64,000 bases of DNA from assembly GCF_003010965.1 (NCBI RefSeq), contig NZ_PGGM01000002.1, positions 558,001-622,000 of the forward strand, read 5' to 3'. Shown in pieces: positions 63,459 to 64,000 of the stretch. How positions within the stretch are numbered: position 1 is the first letter of the stretch; every line of letters begins with the position of its first letter. The position numbers and the translations under genes were made by a program. The notes under the pieces were generated by a model. It was not told the DNA's origin, searched no databases, and saw only the letters and a list, made by a program, of their open reading frames with translations. Origin of the DNA: Phyllobacterium sophorae (lineage in GTDB: Bacteria > Pseudomonadota > Alphaproteobacteria > Rhizobiales > Rhizobiaceae).

Positions 63459-64000
63459 TCACTTGCGCTTGGTCTTGGTGCTGATGATATCCTGAGCCTG
63501 TATCCACTCGGGTGAGCCACTTTTCAAGCCACGCTGTGCGCGAGTAGCAAAGATTTGCGCTTCCTGGATCTTGCCGGAATAGTATTTTTCTTCCGCACTG
63601 GCCAGATCGGAACGGGGCATGTCACCCAGTTGGCCATAGGCTTGCGCCAGGTAACCGTAACCAGCAGGAGACTCGCGGTCCCGGCCGATACCTGCCTTGA
63701 TTTCGTTAATCGACGCCTTCAGATTGGCTGGCGTTCCCGTTAGCATCAATGCCCGGCCATAGCTCATGCGGATCAGGCTGGACTTACGCGAATCGAGTGT
63801 GCCGGCCTTTTGAAATGCTGTAGCCGCATCCGCCGCTTTATTTTGCTTCAGCAGAATTTCCCCCCTTATTTCCTGGAAATAAGGGTTCTTCGGCTGTTCC
63901 TTGATCAGCGCATCGATCTTAGAAAGTGCTGATTGCGAAGAACCGTTGAGATACGTCGCAATAGCATCGCCGTAACGTGCGCCGATATTGCGCGGGTCCT
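63459..64000 (-). CDS. M48 family metalloprotease (BepA/YfgC-like), C-terminal repeat part
   Basis: The gene enters from the right edge, so the N-terminal half is missing and the frame is open to base 64000. The visible 180 residues are tetratricopeptide-like helical repeats: IDALIKEQPKNPYFQEIRGE, KQNKAADAATAFQKAGTLDS, and AGYGYLAQAYGQLGDMPRSD. In BepA-like proteins such repeats follow an HExxH zinc protease domain and help outer-membrane protein quality control. The protease domain itself cannot be seen, so the assignment rests on the repeats and on the DsbA-like neighbour. Confidence 0.75.
   Translation of the reverse strand, partial: DPRNIGARYGDAIATYLNGSSQSALSKIDALIKEQPKNPYFQEIRGEILLKQNKAADAATAFQKAGTLDSRKSSLIRMSYGRALMLTGTPANLKASINEIKAGIGRDRESPAGYGYLAQAYGQLGDMPRSDLASAEEKYYSGKIQEAQIFATRAQRGLKSGSPEWIQAQDIISTKTKRK

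Noticed and set aside
1..64000. CRISPR array, rRNA operon, prophage or plasmid origin
   Set aside because: No regularly spaced identical repeats of CRISPR length, no rRNA sequence, no phage structural or replication genes were seen.

Overview
The window is chromosomal DNA from an alphaproteobacterium of the order Hyphomicrobiales (Rhizobiales), most likely near Phyllobacterium, Ochrobactrum/Brucella or Mesorhizobium. The evidence is gene order recalled from that order: nagZ-scpA-scpB-tatABC-serS-surE-pcm-nlpD-like-yajC-secDF, aminotransferase-hom-glpX-recJ, and gatB-NDUFA12-DUF2155-aat-accC-accB-aroQ-dsbA-like. Supporting features are a fused SecDF, an NDUFA12-type complex I subunit, a DUF1127 gene followed by CCUCCUCCC hairpins, and a GTTC-N7-GTTC type SOS box. 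The genus is inference; no database was searched.

Positions 1-18.8 kb are mostly housekeeping. They carry the nagZ 3' end, condensin partners ScpA/ScpB, the twin-arginine translocase, seryl-tRNA synthetase, SurE, Pcm, a LysM/LytM lipoprotein, a P-loop ATPase, YajC and SecDF, an Mth938-domain protein, a squalene/phytoene synthase-like protein, TrmFO, an aldo/keto reductase, a hypothetical exported protein, a DUF1127 gene with three CcsR/cuckoo-type RNA hairpins behind it, a DUF2157/GDYXXLXY membrane pair, and tRNA-Leu(UAG).

Positions 18.8-34.1 kb hold an RND efflux permease and adaptor, trigger factor, a BKACE-family enzyme, an AraC/GyrI-like regulator, radC, map, sfsA, a likely unannotated small RNA, two small lipoproteins, tRNA-Glu(UUC), a YcbK-like M15 peptidase lipoprotein and PHA synthase. 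Positions 34.3-42.1 kb hold a class I aminotransferase, hom, glpX, an exported protein, recJ and an SOS-box-preceded Y-family polymerase.

Positions 42.1-54 kb are the accessory part. They contain a mosaic of palindromes, a YjhX-like gene with a structured leader, a decayed SnoaL-like gene, a DUF4239 membrane protein, and an AT-richer four-gene cassette at 44.2-47.6 kb. The cassette encodes a C5-cytosine methyltransferase, a DUF262 protein, a HEPN nuclease-like protein and a Vsr endonuclease, and lacks a recognisable classical restriction enzyme. It is the best candidate here for a poorly described defence system. After it come small stress/metabolism genes, a TetR-controlled NmrA/DUF1772 pair, a SET-domain protein, a PLP decarboxylase and an isochorismatase-like hydrolase.

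Positions 55.4-64 kb return to conserved housekeeping: gatB, two GNAT acetyltransferases, NDUFA12, DUF2155, a VOC protein, aat, accC, accB, aroQ, a DsbA-like thioredoxin and the C-terminal part of an M48 protease with repeats.
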